The position numbers were made by a program, and so were the translations under genes. Below, one piece after another: positions 44,309 to 51,385 of a stretch of 64,000 nucleotides of DNA; within the stretch, counting starts at the first letter, position 1, and every line of letters begins with the position of its first letter. Source of the DNA: VFMC01 sp040398525 (GTDB lineage Bacteria > Actinomycetota > Acidimicrobiia > Acidimicrobiales > Ilumatobacteraceae); contig JBBATY010000014.1 of NCBI GenBank assembly GCA_040398525.1, positions 8,464 through 72,463 on the forward strand, written 5' to 3'. The notes under the pieces were generated by a model. It had not been told where the DNA came from. It made no database searches and saw only the letters and a list, made by a program, of their open reading frames with translations.

Positions 44309-44602
44309 TCAGGCGAAGGCGCGTCGTGTCGCTGCGTTGCGCCGGCGGATGGCCCGGCGCTGCTCCTCGTCGAGGCCGCCCCAGATGCCCGAGTCCTGGT
44401 TGGTCTCGATGGCGTAGTCGAGGCAGTCGACCTGCACCGGGCACTCCCTGCACACGTCCTTCGCCCGGGCGATCTGCAGCAATGCCTGGCCGGTGGTGCC
44501 GACCGGGAAGAACAGGTCGGGGTCGGTGCCCTTGCAGATCGCCATCGACCGCCACGAATAGTCAGCACTGGACAGGGCGAGGCTCGACGCAAGGATGGTC
44601 AC
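44309..44602 (-). CDS. whiB1: WhiB1-like [4Fe-4S] transcription factor
   Basis: 97 residues from GTG 44602, with AGGAG 9 nt upstream. Four Cys: 23, 51, 54 and 60 (C-x27-C-x2-C-x5-C), then the Gly-turn GIWGGLDEEQRRAIRRRNA. Wording such as DPDLFFPVG, ALLQIARAKDVC and NQDSGIWGG is closest to WhiB1, the essential NO-sensitive regulator bound to sigma region 4. It lies tail-to-tail beside the PdtaS-like gene as in mycobacteria. A longer frame to 44662 is unlikely. Confidence 0.9.
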   Translation of the reverse strand: MTILASSLALSSADYSWRSMAICKGTDPDLFFPVGTTGQALLQIARAKDVCRECPVQVDCLDYAIETNQDSGIWGGLDEEQRRAIRRRNAATRRAFA

Positions 44603-44800
44603 GATGAGGTCTCCTGAGTGGGGGGAAGGACCGAAGGGAAGTGATGGCTGGCCGTTCGGCACTGTTCACCGAGACGCCCTGCCGTAGACACCGGCGCGTC
44701 ACCGTAGGGACTCCTCGCCCGTCTGGCAAGGGTTCGGCGCGGATTACCCTCCGGTAAGGTTCGAACGAGCCATAGTTCCTAGCGATAGGGGTATCTTCCA
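44603..44800. other. Intergenic region, whiB1 and GDPD promoters
   Basis: The longest gap in the window (198 bp). It holds the whiB1 ribosome site, an inverted repeat TTACC-CTCC-GGTAA (44744-44757) and TTCGAA (44761-44766). An A/T-richer stretch 44770-44797 with several -10-like hexamers (TATCTT 44792-44797) follows. The promoters cannot be assigned firmly by eye. Confidence 0.4.
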
Positions 44801-45523
44801 GTGGGAGAGCAGGTCACCTTCGGTGAGATCCAGGTGATGGCGCACCGCGGTGCGTCACGCGCGGAACGGGAGAACACCCTCGATGCGTTCCACAGTGCGG
44901 GACGCATGGGGGCCGACGCCGTCGAGCTCGATGTACGGCGCACCGCCGACGGAGAGTTGGTCGTGCACCACAACCCGCACCTCGACGACGGCCGGGTGAT
45001 CGCCGAGTTGGCTGCTGCCGACCTGCCGGGGCACGTGCCGGCATTGGCCGATGCACTGGATGCGTGCCGCGGCATGTGGGTGAACGTCGAGATCAAGAAC
45101 GACCCGACCGAACCGGACTTCGACCCCACCGACTCCATCGCCGACGACACCATGGAGCTGCTGGTCGCCCGGGGCGAGCACGATCGCTGGCTCATCTCGT
45201 CGTTCCGGATCGAGACCGTCGACCGCTGCCAGGAGATCGCCCGTCGGCTGGGCGTGCCGATCCGGACCGCGTGGCTCACCACGGTGGTGCCCGACGACGT
45301 GGTCGAGCTGCTCACGGCGCGCGGTCATGTGGCGCTGCACCCGTGGGTGCAGCTCCTCGGCCGTCACATGGTCGAGCAGTGCCGTGCCGCCGGCATCGCG
45401 GTCAACACCTGGACCTGCGACGACCCGGAACGGATGGCCGAGCTGGTGGAGTGGGGCATCGACGGGATCTGCACCAACGTCCCCGATGTGGCCCTCAGCG
45501 TGCTGGGGCGGTCGCCGGCCTGA
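44801..45523 (+). CDS. Glycerophosphodiester phosphodiesterase
   Basis: Hydrolyses glycerophosphodiesters to glycerol-3-phosphate and an alcohol. 240 residues from GTG 44801, cytoplasmic (no signal). Motifs: VMAHRGASRAERENTLDAF (catalytic His, then Glu-Asn), GADAVELDVRRTADG with the two metal acids, VVHHNPHLDDG. The usual HD after VV reads HN here. VNVEIKND and WTCDDPERM follow. An alternative start is GTG 44834 or ATG 44837, which have GGTGAG upstream. It overlaps the DagK gene tail-to-tail by 29 bp. Confidence 0.85.
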   Translation: MGEQVTFGEIQVMAHRGASRAERENTLDAFHSAGRMGADAVELDVRRTADGELVVHHNPHLDDGRVIAELAAADLPGHVPALADALDACRGMWVNVEIKNDPTEPDFDPTDSIADDTMELLVARGEHDRWLISSFRIETVDRCQEIARRLGVPIRTAWLTTVVPDDVVELLTARGHVALHPWVQLLGRHMVEQCRAAGIAVNTWTCDDPERMAELVEWGIDGICTNVPDVALSVLGRSPA

Positions 45524-46421
45524 CCAGGCGCACCGCCTCGGGCACGTGCTCGAAACGCAGGGCCTGTGTCTCGCCCAGGTAGTCGCCGTCGAGCTGATAG
45601 GGGAACGGCCGGTCGTGCTCGACGAGCAGCTCGGTGAGGTCGGTCTGCACCGCCAGGTGCGCCGAGGGCTGCACACCCCCACCTCGCAGCGCCCCGGCGA
45701 GCGAGCCGAGGATCGCGCCGGCGCGCATCGTGCGGAAGGTCACGGCCACCAGACCACGGTCGAAGGTGGCCGCCGGCGACAGGTCGAGCGGGCGGTTGCC
45801 GAGGTAGGTGTAGGGGTTGGTGTTGAGCACGACCGAGAAGTAGCCGTCGTCGACGTCGACACCCGGGCCGTGCAGCGCGAAATGGGGCGACCGACGGTCG
45901 TAGCCGACGAGCCAGGTGCGCAGCGCCGCGTAGATGAACAGCGGATGGCCGAGCCATCGCTTCAGTGATGCGCGCCGTTCCACCTCGCGCACGACGGCTG
46001 CGTCGTAGCCGATCCCGGCGTGGAAGCAGAAGTACCGGCCGTTCACCCGGCCGAGGCCGATCGGCGCGATGTCGCACGCGTCGAGCCCGGCTGCTAGCTG
46101 CTGCGCGGCCAGCACCGGGTCGTTCGGCATGCCCAGCGTGCGGGCGAAGACGTTCGTCGACCCCCCGGGCAGCACCCCGAGCGCCGTATCGGTGCCGGCC
46201 ACACCTGTGGCGACCTCGTTCAATGTGCCGTCGCCGCCGAACCCGATGACGACGTCGAGGCCGCGCCGGGCGGCGTCCTGGGCGAAGCGGGTGGCGTGCC
46301 CGCGGCGGTTGGTCTCGACCACGTCGACCTGGTGGTGGCGGCTCAGCTCGCGGTGCACCACCACCGTGTTGCGGGCCGTCACCGAGCTGGCGAAGGCGTT
46401 GACCACGAGCAGGATGCGCAA
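45495..46421 (-). CDS. Diacylglycerol kinase-like lipid kinase
   Basis: 308 residues, DAGK catalytic domain with GFGGDGTLNEVATG (Gly-rich loop), VLPGGSTNVFARTLG and CFHAGIGYDAAVV. It phosphorylates diacylglycerol, sphingosine-like or glycolipid alcohols at the membrane. Start is TTG 46421: TTG CGC ATC encodes the N-terminus ahead of RILLVVNAF. A TATCGT hexamer sits 8 nt upstream. The neighbouring GDPD is also a phospholipid enzyme. Confidence 0.87.
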   Translation of the reverse strand: MRILLVVNAFASSVTARNTVVVHRELSRHHQVDVVETNRRGHATRFAQDAARRGLDVVIGFGGDGTLNEVATGVAGTDTALGVLPGGSTNVFARTLGMPNDPVLAAQQLAAGLDACDIAPIGLGRVNGRYFCFHAGIGYDAAVVREVERRASLKRWLGHPLFIYAALRTWLVGYDRRSPHFALHGPGVDVDDGYFSVVLNTNPYTYLGNRPLDLSPAATFDRGLVAVTFRTMRAGAILGSLAGALRGGGVQPSAHLAVQTDLTELLVEHDRPFPYQLDGDYLGETQALRFEHVPEAVRLVRPATAPAR

Positions 46422-46429
46422 GGCGCGCC

Positions 46430-46435
46430 ACGATA
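46430..46435 (-). promoter_or_regulatory. -10 element TATCGT of the DAGK-like gene
   Basis: TATCGT on the minus strand, 8 nt before TTG 46421. A leaderless TTG start would be unusual. Confidence 0.4.
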
Positions 46436-46522
46436 CTGCGGTGCACCGATGTGTCGTCTGCCGCTCTCATTGAGCCTGGTCGGGTTGGGTCTCTGGCAAA
46501 CCCGTCGGTAACAATGTCGTCC

Positions 46523-47299
46523 ATGAACGTGATCGTGTGTGTGAAGCAGATCCCCGATCCGGCCACCCCAGGTGCGCTCGATCCCGGTTCGCAGACCCTT
46601 CGTCGGGACGGCAAGCTGATTCTCGACGAGTCCGACAGCTATGGCGTCGAGATGGCGCTGCAGCTCGTCGACGCTGCTGGTGGCGGCGAGGTGAGCCTGG
46701 TGTCGATGGCCCCGAACGGTGAGGTCAGCGGCATGCGCACAGCGCTGGCCATGGGCGCAGCCAAGGGTGTGCTCGTCAGCGACCCGGCGCTGCAGGGCAG
46801 CGACGCCCTCACCACGGCCAAGGTGCTCGCCGCCGCGATCAACCGTCTCGGCGGCGCCGACCTGGTGATCGCCGCCACCGAGTCGAGCGACGGCTACACC
46901 GGCACCGTGCCCGAGCAGATGGCCGAGGTCCTCGGCCTGCCGTCGGTCACCTTCGCCAAGAAGGTCGTCGTCGACGGTGGCGCACTGCGGGTCGACCGTC
47001 AGACCGAGTCCGGCTACGACGAGGTCACCTGCACCCTGCCCGCGGTCATCAGCGTCACCGCCGGTGTCGTCGAGCCGCGCTACCCGAGCTTCAAGGGCAT
47101 CATGGCCGCCAAGTCGAAGCCGATCGACACCGTCACGGCCGGCGACCTCGGCGTCACGGCCACCGGCTGGGCCGGCGCCGGCCAAACCATCGTCAATGTC
47201 GCCCAGGCCGAAGCCCGCGCTGCGGGTGAGGTCGTCGAGGACGACGGCGAGGGGTACGCCAAGATCGTGGCGTTCCTCGAGAACCTGAAGGTCATCTGA
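46523..47299 (+). CDS. etfB: Electron transfer flavoprotein beta subunit
   Basis: 258 residues from ATG 46523 (MNVIVCVKQIPDPATPG). Binds AMP in ETF and passes electrons from acyl-CoA and N-methyl dehydrogenases to the quinone pool. The conserved DESDSYGVEMALQL and VIAATESSDGYTGTVPEQMAE correspond to the ETF beta fold and loop. Followed by etfA after 28 nt. A weak A/T-rich hexamer (TAACAA) precedes the ATG by 8 nt. Confidence 0.95.
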   Translation: MNVIVCVKQIPDPATPGALDPGSQTLRRDGKLILDESDSYGVEMALQLVDAAGGGEVSLVSMAPNGEVSGMRTALAMGAAKGVLVSDPALQGSDALTTAKVLAAAINRLGGADLVIAATESSDGYTGTVPEQMAEVLGLPSVTFAKKVVVDGGALRVDRQTESGYDEVTCTLPAVISVTAGVVEPRYPSFKGIMAAKSKPIDTVTAGDLGVTATGWAGAGQTIVNVAQAEARAAGEVVEDDGEGYAKIVAFLENLKVI

Positions 47300-47327
47300 G
47301 TCGGAGCCACGGAGAGGAACGCACACC

Positions 47328-48284
47328 ATGAACATCTGGGTCTTCGCACAAGAAGCCAACGGCGAGCCGACGAGCGGCACGCTCGAGCTCATCACCAAGG
47401 CACGCTCGCTCGGCACTGTGTCGGCATTCGTCGGCGGCGACGCCTCGGCGATCGCCGGCGCGCTCGGCGACTACGGCGCCACCACCGTGTACGCCACGGG
47501 CGACCTCGGCGGCAAGCTGCCGGGCGTGGCCGTGTCGGCGGCCATGAAGGCGGTCATCGACGGCGGCACCGTGCCCGACGTCATCATGTTCCCGCAGAAC
47601 TACGAGGGTCGCGACATCGTCTCGCGGCTGTCGGTGAAGCTCGACTCGACGGTGCTCACCAACAACATCGACATCGCTGCCGACGGTGGCTCGGTCACCG
47701 TCACCACGCCGATCTTCGGTGGCAACACGCTGGTCACCACCCAGTTCACCGGCTCGGGCCCGCACCTCGCGGCGTTCCGTCCGAAGAGCTTCGCGGCAGA
47801 GCCCGCCGGTGGCGGCGCACCTGCGGTCGTTGCTGCTCCGGTCCCCGAGCTCGGGGCCACCGGTGCTGCGTCGGTCGTCGCGGTCCACGTCGAGGAGACC
47901 ACCGGTCCCAAGCTCGACGAGGCGAACATCGTGGTCTCGGGCGGCCGCGGCCTCGGCGAGGCCGTCAAGTACGAGATGGTCGAGTCGCTGGCCAAGCTGC
48001 TCAAGGGCGCCCCGGGCGCCTCGCGGGCCATCGTCGACGCCGGCTGGGTGCCCTACAGCTACCAGGTCGGCCAGACCGGCAAGGTGGTCAAGCCCGGTGT
48101 CTACATCGCGGCGGGCATCTCGGGTGCCACCCAGCACATGGTGGGCATGAAGGGCTCGAAGAACATCATTGCCATCAACAAGGACAAAGAAGCCCCGATC
48201 TTCGGCATCGCCGACCTCGGCATCGTGGGCGACGTGCACAAGGTGCTGCCGAAGCTCATCGAGGCGCTGCAGGCTCGCGGCTGA
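47328..48284 (+). CDS. etfA: Electron transfer flavoprotein alpha subunit
   Basis: 318 residues from ATG 47328 with a strong ribosome site (GGAGAGGA). The C-terminal FAD domain is complete: SGGRGLGEAVK, VDAGWVPYSYQVGQTGKVVKP, YIAAGISGATQHMVGM and IAINKDKEAPIFGIADLGIVGD. Forms a heterodimer with EtfB. Ends 30 bp before a strong hairpin. Confidence 0.95.
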   Translation: MNIWVFAQEANGEPTSGTLELITKARSLGTVSAFVGGDASAIAGALGDYGATTVYATGDLGGKLPGVAVSAAMKAVIDGGTVPDVIMFPQNYEGRDIVSRLSVKLDSTVLTNNIDIAADGGSVTVTTPIFGGNTLVTTQFTGSGPHLAAFRPKSFAAEPAGGGAPAVVAAPVPELGATGAASVVAVHVEETTGPKLDEANIVVSGGRGLGEAVKYEMVESLAKLLKGAPGASRAIVDAGWVPYSYQVGQTGKVVKPGVYIAAGISGATQHMVGMKGSKNIIAINKDKEAPIFGIADLGIVGDVHKVLPKLIEALQARG

Positions 48285-48314
48285 CGCCGTCCGGCACCAC
48301 ACCACAGGTTCGAT

Positions 48315-48340
48315 CGAGGGGGCGGGTCACCGCCCCCTCG
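48315..48340. terminator. Bidirectional hairpin terminator between etfA and the convergent operon
   Basis: Perfect 11-bp stem, CGAGGGGGCGG (48315-48325), loop GTCA, CCGCCCCCTCG (48330-48340). It sits between the etfA stop (48284) and the convergent gene stop (48353). There is no U-run on either side, the stem-only form common in actinobacteria. Confidence 0.7.
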
Positions 48341-48352
48341 TCGCGTCCCGGC

Positions 48353-49060
48353 TCAGACGAGCGGCCAGGGGTAGCGACGACCGGTGTGATCGACCGGCAG
48401 CACCTGGTGCTCGGCCACCCAGGCGGCACGCTCGCGCAGTGCCTCGACCTCGTCGTCGGCGAGCAGCGCAGCGACCTGGAGCGGGACCTGCTCGGCGAGG
48501 TGTGCAGCACGCGCGACCAGGTCGGCCTCGATGTCGTCACCGCCGAACTCCCACACGACGGTCCGCAGCTTGAAGTCCGCGGCGAAGCACAGGCCGTGGT
48601 CGATGCCCCAGATGTGGTCGTCGGCGTCGATGAGCACGTGCCCGCTCTTGCGGTCGGTGTTGTTCGCGATCAGGTCGAACACGGCGATCTGGGCGAGCAC
48701 GGGGTGGAGGTCCGGGCGCTGTTCGTGGATGGTGAAGTAGTGCTGCTGGTGGTCGGCTTCGACGAACCACTGCAGGCTGCCTTCGCCGAGGGGACCGTCT
48801 CGCACGACGGTCGCTGGCACGAGGTCGAGCCCCATTGCCTCCGACAGCAGGTAGGCAGCCAGCTCTCGCCGGTGGAGGCCGGGCTCGAAGTCCCAGAGCG
48901 GGCGCTCGCCGCGCAGGGGCTTGTAGATCGCCGAGCCGACGTGTTCGCCGTCGACGGCGAGGTGGACCAGGAACGTGGCGTTGCTGCTCCAGGGCATTCG
49001 GCCCTCGATGTCGATCTCGGCGGTGCGGAGCACCTCGAGCCGCTCGGCACCCGATGTCAT
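48353..49060 (-). CDS. SCO1664-family protein (PI3/4-kinase-like fold)
   Basis: 235 residues, third gene of the phosphatase-DUF3090-kinase trio. Sequence features match a small PI3/4-kinase-like fold: a substituted Lys-containing strand (AIYKPLRGERPLWDF), a catalytic-loop-like FDLIANNTDRKSGHVLI and a metal motif IWGIDHGLCF. These reproduce the D-x3-N...D-x-G kinase pattern. The SCO1664 family of actinobacteria has no known substrate. Start ATG 49060, 7 nt after the DUF3090 stop. Confidence 0.8.
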   Translation of the reverse strand: MTSGAERLEVLRTAEIDIEGRMPWSSNATFLVHLAVDGEHVGSAIYKPLRGERPLWDFEPGLHRRELAAYLLSEAMGLDLVPATVVRDGPLGEGSLQWFVEADHQQHYFTIHEQRPDLHPVLAQIAVFDLIANNTDRKSGHVLIDADDHIWGIDHGLCFAADFKLRTVVWEFGGDDIEADLVARAAHLAEQVPLQVAALLADDEVEALRERAAWVAEHQVLPVDHTGRRYPWPLV

Positions 49061-49067
49061 CGTGGGC

Positions 49068-49583
49068 TCAGTTCATGCGCGGGCAGATGTGCCCGGACGG
49101 ATCGATGGGCAGTGAGCACCAGCGGCACGGTGGCCGGCCGGCCGACACGATGGCTTCGGCCTGCTCGCAGAACGCCACCACCTGGCCGCGGGAGAGCTGC
49201 ACGCGCAGGCGACTGCCGTCGAGCTCGTCGGTGTCGTCGTCCTCGTCGTCATCGTCCTGCTCGGGCACCATCTCGTCGAGCTGCACGAGCACTCTGTCGG
49301 TGTCGCGGTCGTAGCCGAGGCCGATCGGGCCGAGGACGAAGTCCGGCTCGAGTGGTTCGGCGAGCAGCGACGTGCCGGCTGCCGGGCGGTCGTCTGGCGG
49401 CGGGAGGTCGTGCAGCACCCGGCGCAGGTAGTCGGCGAGTGCTGCTGCCTGCTGCTTCTCGCACTTCACCGTCACCAGCGCCCGTCCGAGGCGGGCCTGG
49501 ATGAGGAACACCCGCTGGCCGGGTCGACCGACCGCCCCCACGGCGAAGGCGTCGACGTGGTCGAAGTCGTGGAAACTGCTCAT
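49068..49583 (-). CDS. DUF3090 protein with C-terminal zinc-ribbon motif
   Basis: 171 residues from ATG 49583. N-terminal half reads as a beta sandwich (FAVGAVGRPGQRVFLIQARLG). A poly-Asp/Glu stretch (QDDDDEDDDTDE) is in the middle. The C-terminal CRWCSLPIDPSGHICP has Cys-x2-Cys and His-x-Cys ligands for one metal. It lies between the phosphatase (11 nt gap) and the kinase-like gene (7 nt gap). This three-gene order is conserved in actinobacteria (family knowledge), function unknown. Confidence 0.83.
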   Translation of the reverse strand: MSSFHDFDHVDAFAVGAVGRPGQRVFLIQARLGRALVTVKCEKQQAAALADYLRRVLHDLPPPDDRPAAGTSLLAEPLEPDFVLGPIGLGYDRDTDRVLVQLDEMVPEQDDDDEDDDTDELDGSRLRVQLSRGQVVAFCEQAEAIVSAGRPPCRWCSLPIDPSGHICPRMN

Positions 49584-49594
49584 CGGGGCCGGCC

Positions 49595-50260
49595 TCAGGA
49601 CGGGCGCAGCTCGGCGAGCGAGCCTCCGGTCGAGTTGACGGTGAGCACCACCGGACCACCGGCGTGGTAGGCGATCGCCGAGACCGAGCAGGGGCTGATG
49701 ACGATCCGCTGGAACAGGTCGAGGTGCGTGCCCAGCGCATGCGCGACCACCGCCTTGATCGGGTCGGCGTGCGAGACGCAGACGATGACCCCTCCGGGGT
49801 GCCGGGTGCGCAGACGGTCGATCGCTCCGACGATGCGGCTCTGCATCGCCGTGAAGCTCTCGCCGCCCGGGAAGGTGAACGTCGACGGTGCCCGCTGGAC
49901 CGTCGACCACTCGGGCAGCTTCATCAACTGCTTCAGCTCGGCGCCCGTCCAGTCGCCGAAGTCGCACTCGAGCAGGCCGCGGTCGATCTGCACTCGCTGC
50001 GTGGCCACCCTGCCGATCGGCGCTGCGGTTTCGCGGGTGCGCTCGAGTGGTGAGGCGTAGACGGCGTCGATGCGCGGCAACGCACGCAACCGCTCGGCGA
50101 CCTGCTCGGCCTGTTGCCGGCCGGTGTCGGCGAGGTGGAGGCCCGGGGCGCGGCCCGGAAGCAGCTTGCCCGTCGTGGGTGTCTGACCGTGGCGGACGAG
50201 CAGCACCAGAGTGGGCGGGGGGCCGGTCGGCGCCGGGGAAGCCTTGGACGTGCGGGCCAT
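49595..50260 (-). CDS. Histidine phosphatase / phosphomutase-like protein (MSMEG_4193 type)
   Basis: 221 residues from ATG 50260. RHG motif LLVRHGQTPTTGKLLPG near 21-37, then YASPLERTRETA and the second His in CVSHADPIKAVVAHALG: a full catalytic set of the phosphoglycerate-mutase/phosphatase superfamily. First gene of the trio, so a phosphatase and a kinase-like protein are made from one mRNA. The substrate is unknown. Longer upstream frame (to 51019) is a shadow of the divergent UDG. Confidence 0.85.
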   Translation of the reverse strand: MARTSKASPAPTGPPPTLVLLVRHGQTPTTGKLLPGRAPGLHLADTGRQQAEQVAERLRALPRIDAVYASPLERTRETAAPIGRVATQRVQIDRGLLECDFGDWTGAELKQLMKLPEWSTVQRAPSTFTFPGGESFTAMQSRIVGAIDRLRTRHPGGVIVCVSHADPIKAVVAHALGTHLDLFQRIVISPCSVSAIAYHAGGPVVLTVNSTGGSLAELRPS

Positions 50261-50274
50261 GACCTTGTGGAACC

Positions 50275-50280
50275 TACTGT
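50275..50280 (+). promoter_or_regulatory. -10 element TACTGT of the udgB gene
   Basis: TACTGT, 7 nt before GTG 50288. It favours this GTG over GTG 50279 and 50285 in the same frame. Confidence 0.4.
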
Positions 50281-50287
50281 GCGGGTG

Positions 50288-50950
50288 GTGGATTCGCTCG
50301 GTCGACTCGAACGCGATGTCTGTGACTGTCGGCGCTGCCCGCGCCTGGTGGCCTGGCGCGAGGAGGTGGCCCGCGAGCGTCGCGCCGCCTACCGCGACCA
50401 CGACTACTGGGGTCGCCCGGTGCCCGGCTTCGGCGACCCGGCAGCGCGCATCCTGGTGCTCGGGTTGGCCCCGGCCGCGCACGGGGCCAACCGGACGGGA
50501 CGGATCTTCACCGGCGACCGCTCGGGCGACTGGCTGTTCCGGGCACTGCACCGGGCCGGGCTCGCCAACCAGCCGACCTCGGTGTCGCGCGACGACGGCC
50601 TCGCCGTGCACGGCGCCTGGGTGACCGCAGCAGTGAAGTGCGCCCCGCCCGGTAACACGCCGCTGCCCGAGGAGCGCACTGCGTGCAGGGAGCTGCTCGA
50701 GCGCGAGGTCGCTCTGCTCACCCAGGTGCGCGTGGTGGTGTGCCTGGGTGGTTTCGCCCACCAGGTGGGCTGCGACCTGTGGGGCCTGCGCCCCCGGCCG
50801 CGCTTCGGCCACGGGTCCGAGGCGACGTCTCCGTCGGGGGTGGTGCTGCTCGGGTCGTTCCACCCGAGCCAGCAGAACACCTTCACGGGGCGGCTCACCG
50901 AAGCCATGCTCGACGGCGTGTTCGCCCGTGCTGTGGCGCTGGCCGGCTGA
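50288..50950 (+). CDS. Family 5 uracil-DNA glycosylase (UDGb)
   Basis: Removes uracil, hypoxanthine or ethenobases from DNA with an Fe-S cluster. 220 residues. Motif A is VLGLAPAAHGANRTGRIFTGD, diagnostic of family 5 (Ala at the position of family 4 catalytic Asp/Glu). Motif B LLGSFHPSQQN holds the catalytic His. Cluster Cys: CDCRRC at the start, CAPPGN and TACRELLE later. Starts GTG 50279 and 50285 are alternatives. Confidence 0.92.
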   Translation: MDSLGRLERDVCDCRRCPRLVAWREEVARERRAAYRDHDYWGRPVPGFGDPAARILVLGLAPAAHGANRTGRIFTGDRSGDWLFRALHRAGLANQPTSVSRDDGLAVHGAWVTAAVKCAPPGNTPLPEERTACRELLEREVALLTQVRVVVCLGGFAHQVGCDLWGLRPRPRFGHGSEATSPSGVVLLGSFHPSQQNTFTGRLTEAMLDGVFARAVALAG

Positions 50951-51064
50951 GCAGCCGACCGCTCGCGGGCCGCGAATGGTCCGATCGGCCCACTGCGTGC
51001 CGAGGGTGCCGTCGACCACAATGATGGGGCAGGCAGGTGGTCCGGCCCGACAGCGAGGTGCACC

Positions 51065-51292
51065 GTGGTGAGCAAGCGCGACATCGTCATGGGGGTCGTC
51101 TTCGGCGTCGCCGGTCTGCTGCTCGTGTGGTGGATGGCCGGCGCCTTCACCGATGCCGCCCGGCAGGCCGAGGCGTCGAACGACCCGAGCCAGAACCTGT
51201 TGAACGTGGTGTGGATCGGCTTGTTGGTGCTCGCGCTGGCGAACATCGCAGCTGCTCGGGCGCGCATTCGGCGCAACGACAGCGACGACTGA
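51065..51292 (+). CDS. Small two-helix membrane protein
   Basis: 75 residues from GTG 51065 with GAGGTG upstream. Two hydrophobic helices (IVMGVVFGVAGLLLVWWMAGAF; LLNVVWIGLLVLALANIAAA) and a basic/acidic tail. No family recognised. It lies between the UDG and the transporter operon with 90-110 bp gaps on both sides, so probably a single gene. Confidence 0.6.
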   Translation: MVSKRDIVMGVVFGVAGLLLVWWMAGAFTDAARQAEASNDPSQNLLNVVWIGLLVLALANIAAARARIRRNDSDD

Positions 51293-51385
51293 GCTTTCCT
51301 GGCGCGCAGCACGCCTGCCCCAGGGCAGCTTGCGGCTGTGCCAACATGTGCGGGCGCCCGAGGCGCAACGACAAGGGGGTTGTCG

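Noticed and set aside
44603..44662. Longer N-terminus for WhiB1
   Set aside because: GTG 44602 has AGGAG nine bases upstream and matches WhiB family length.
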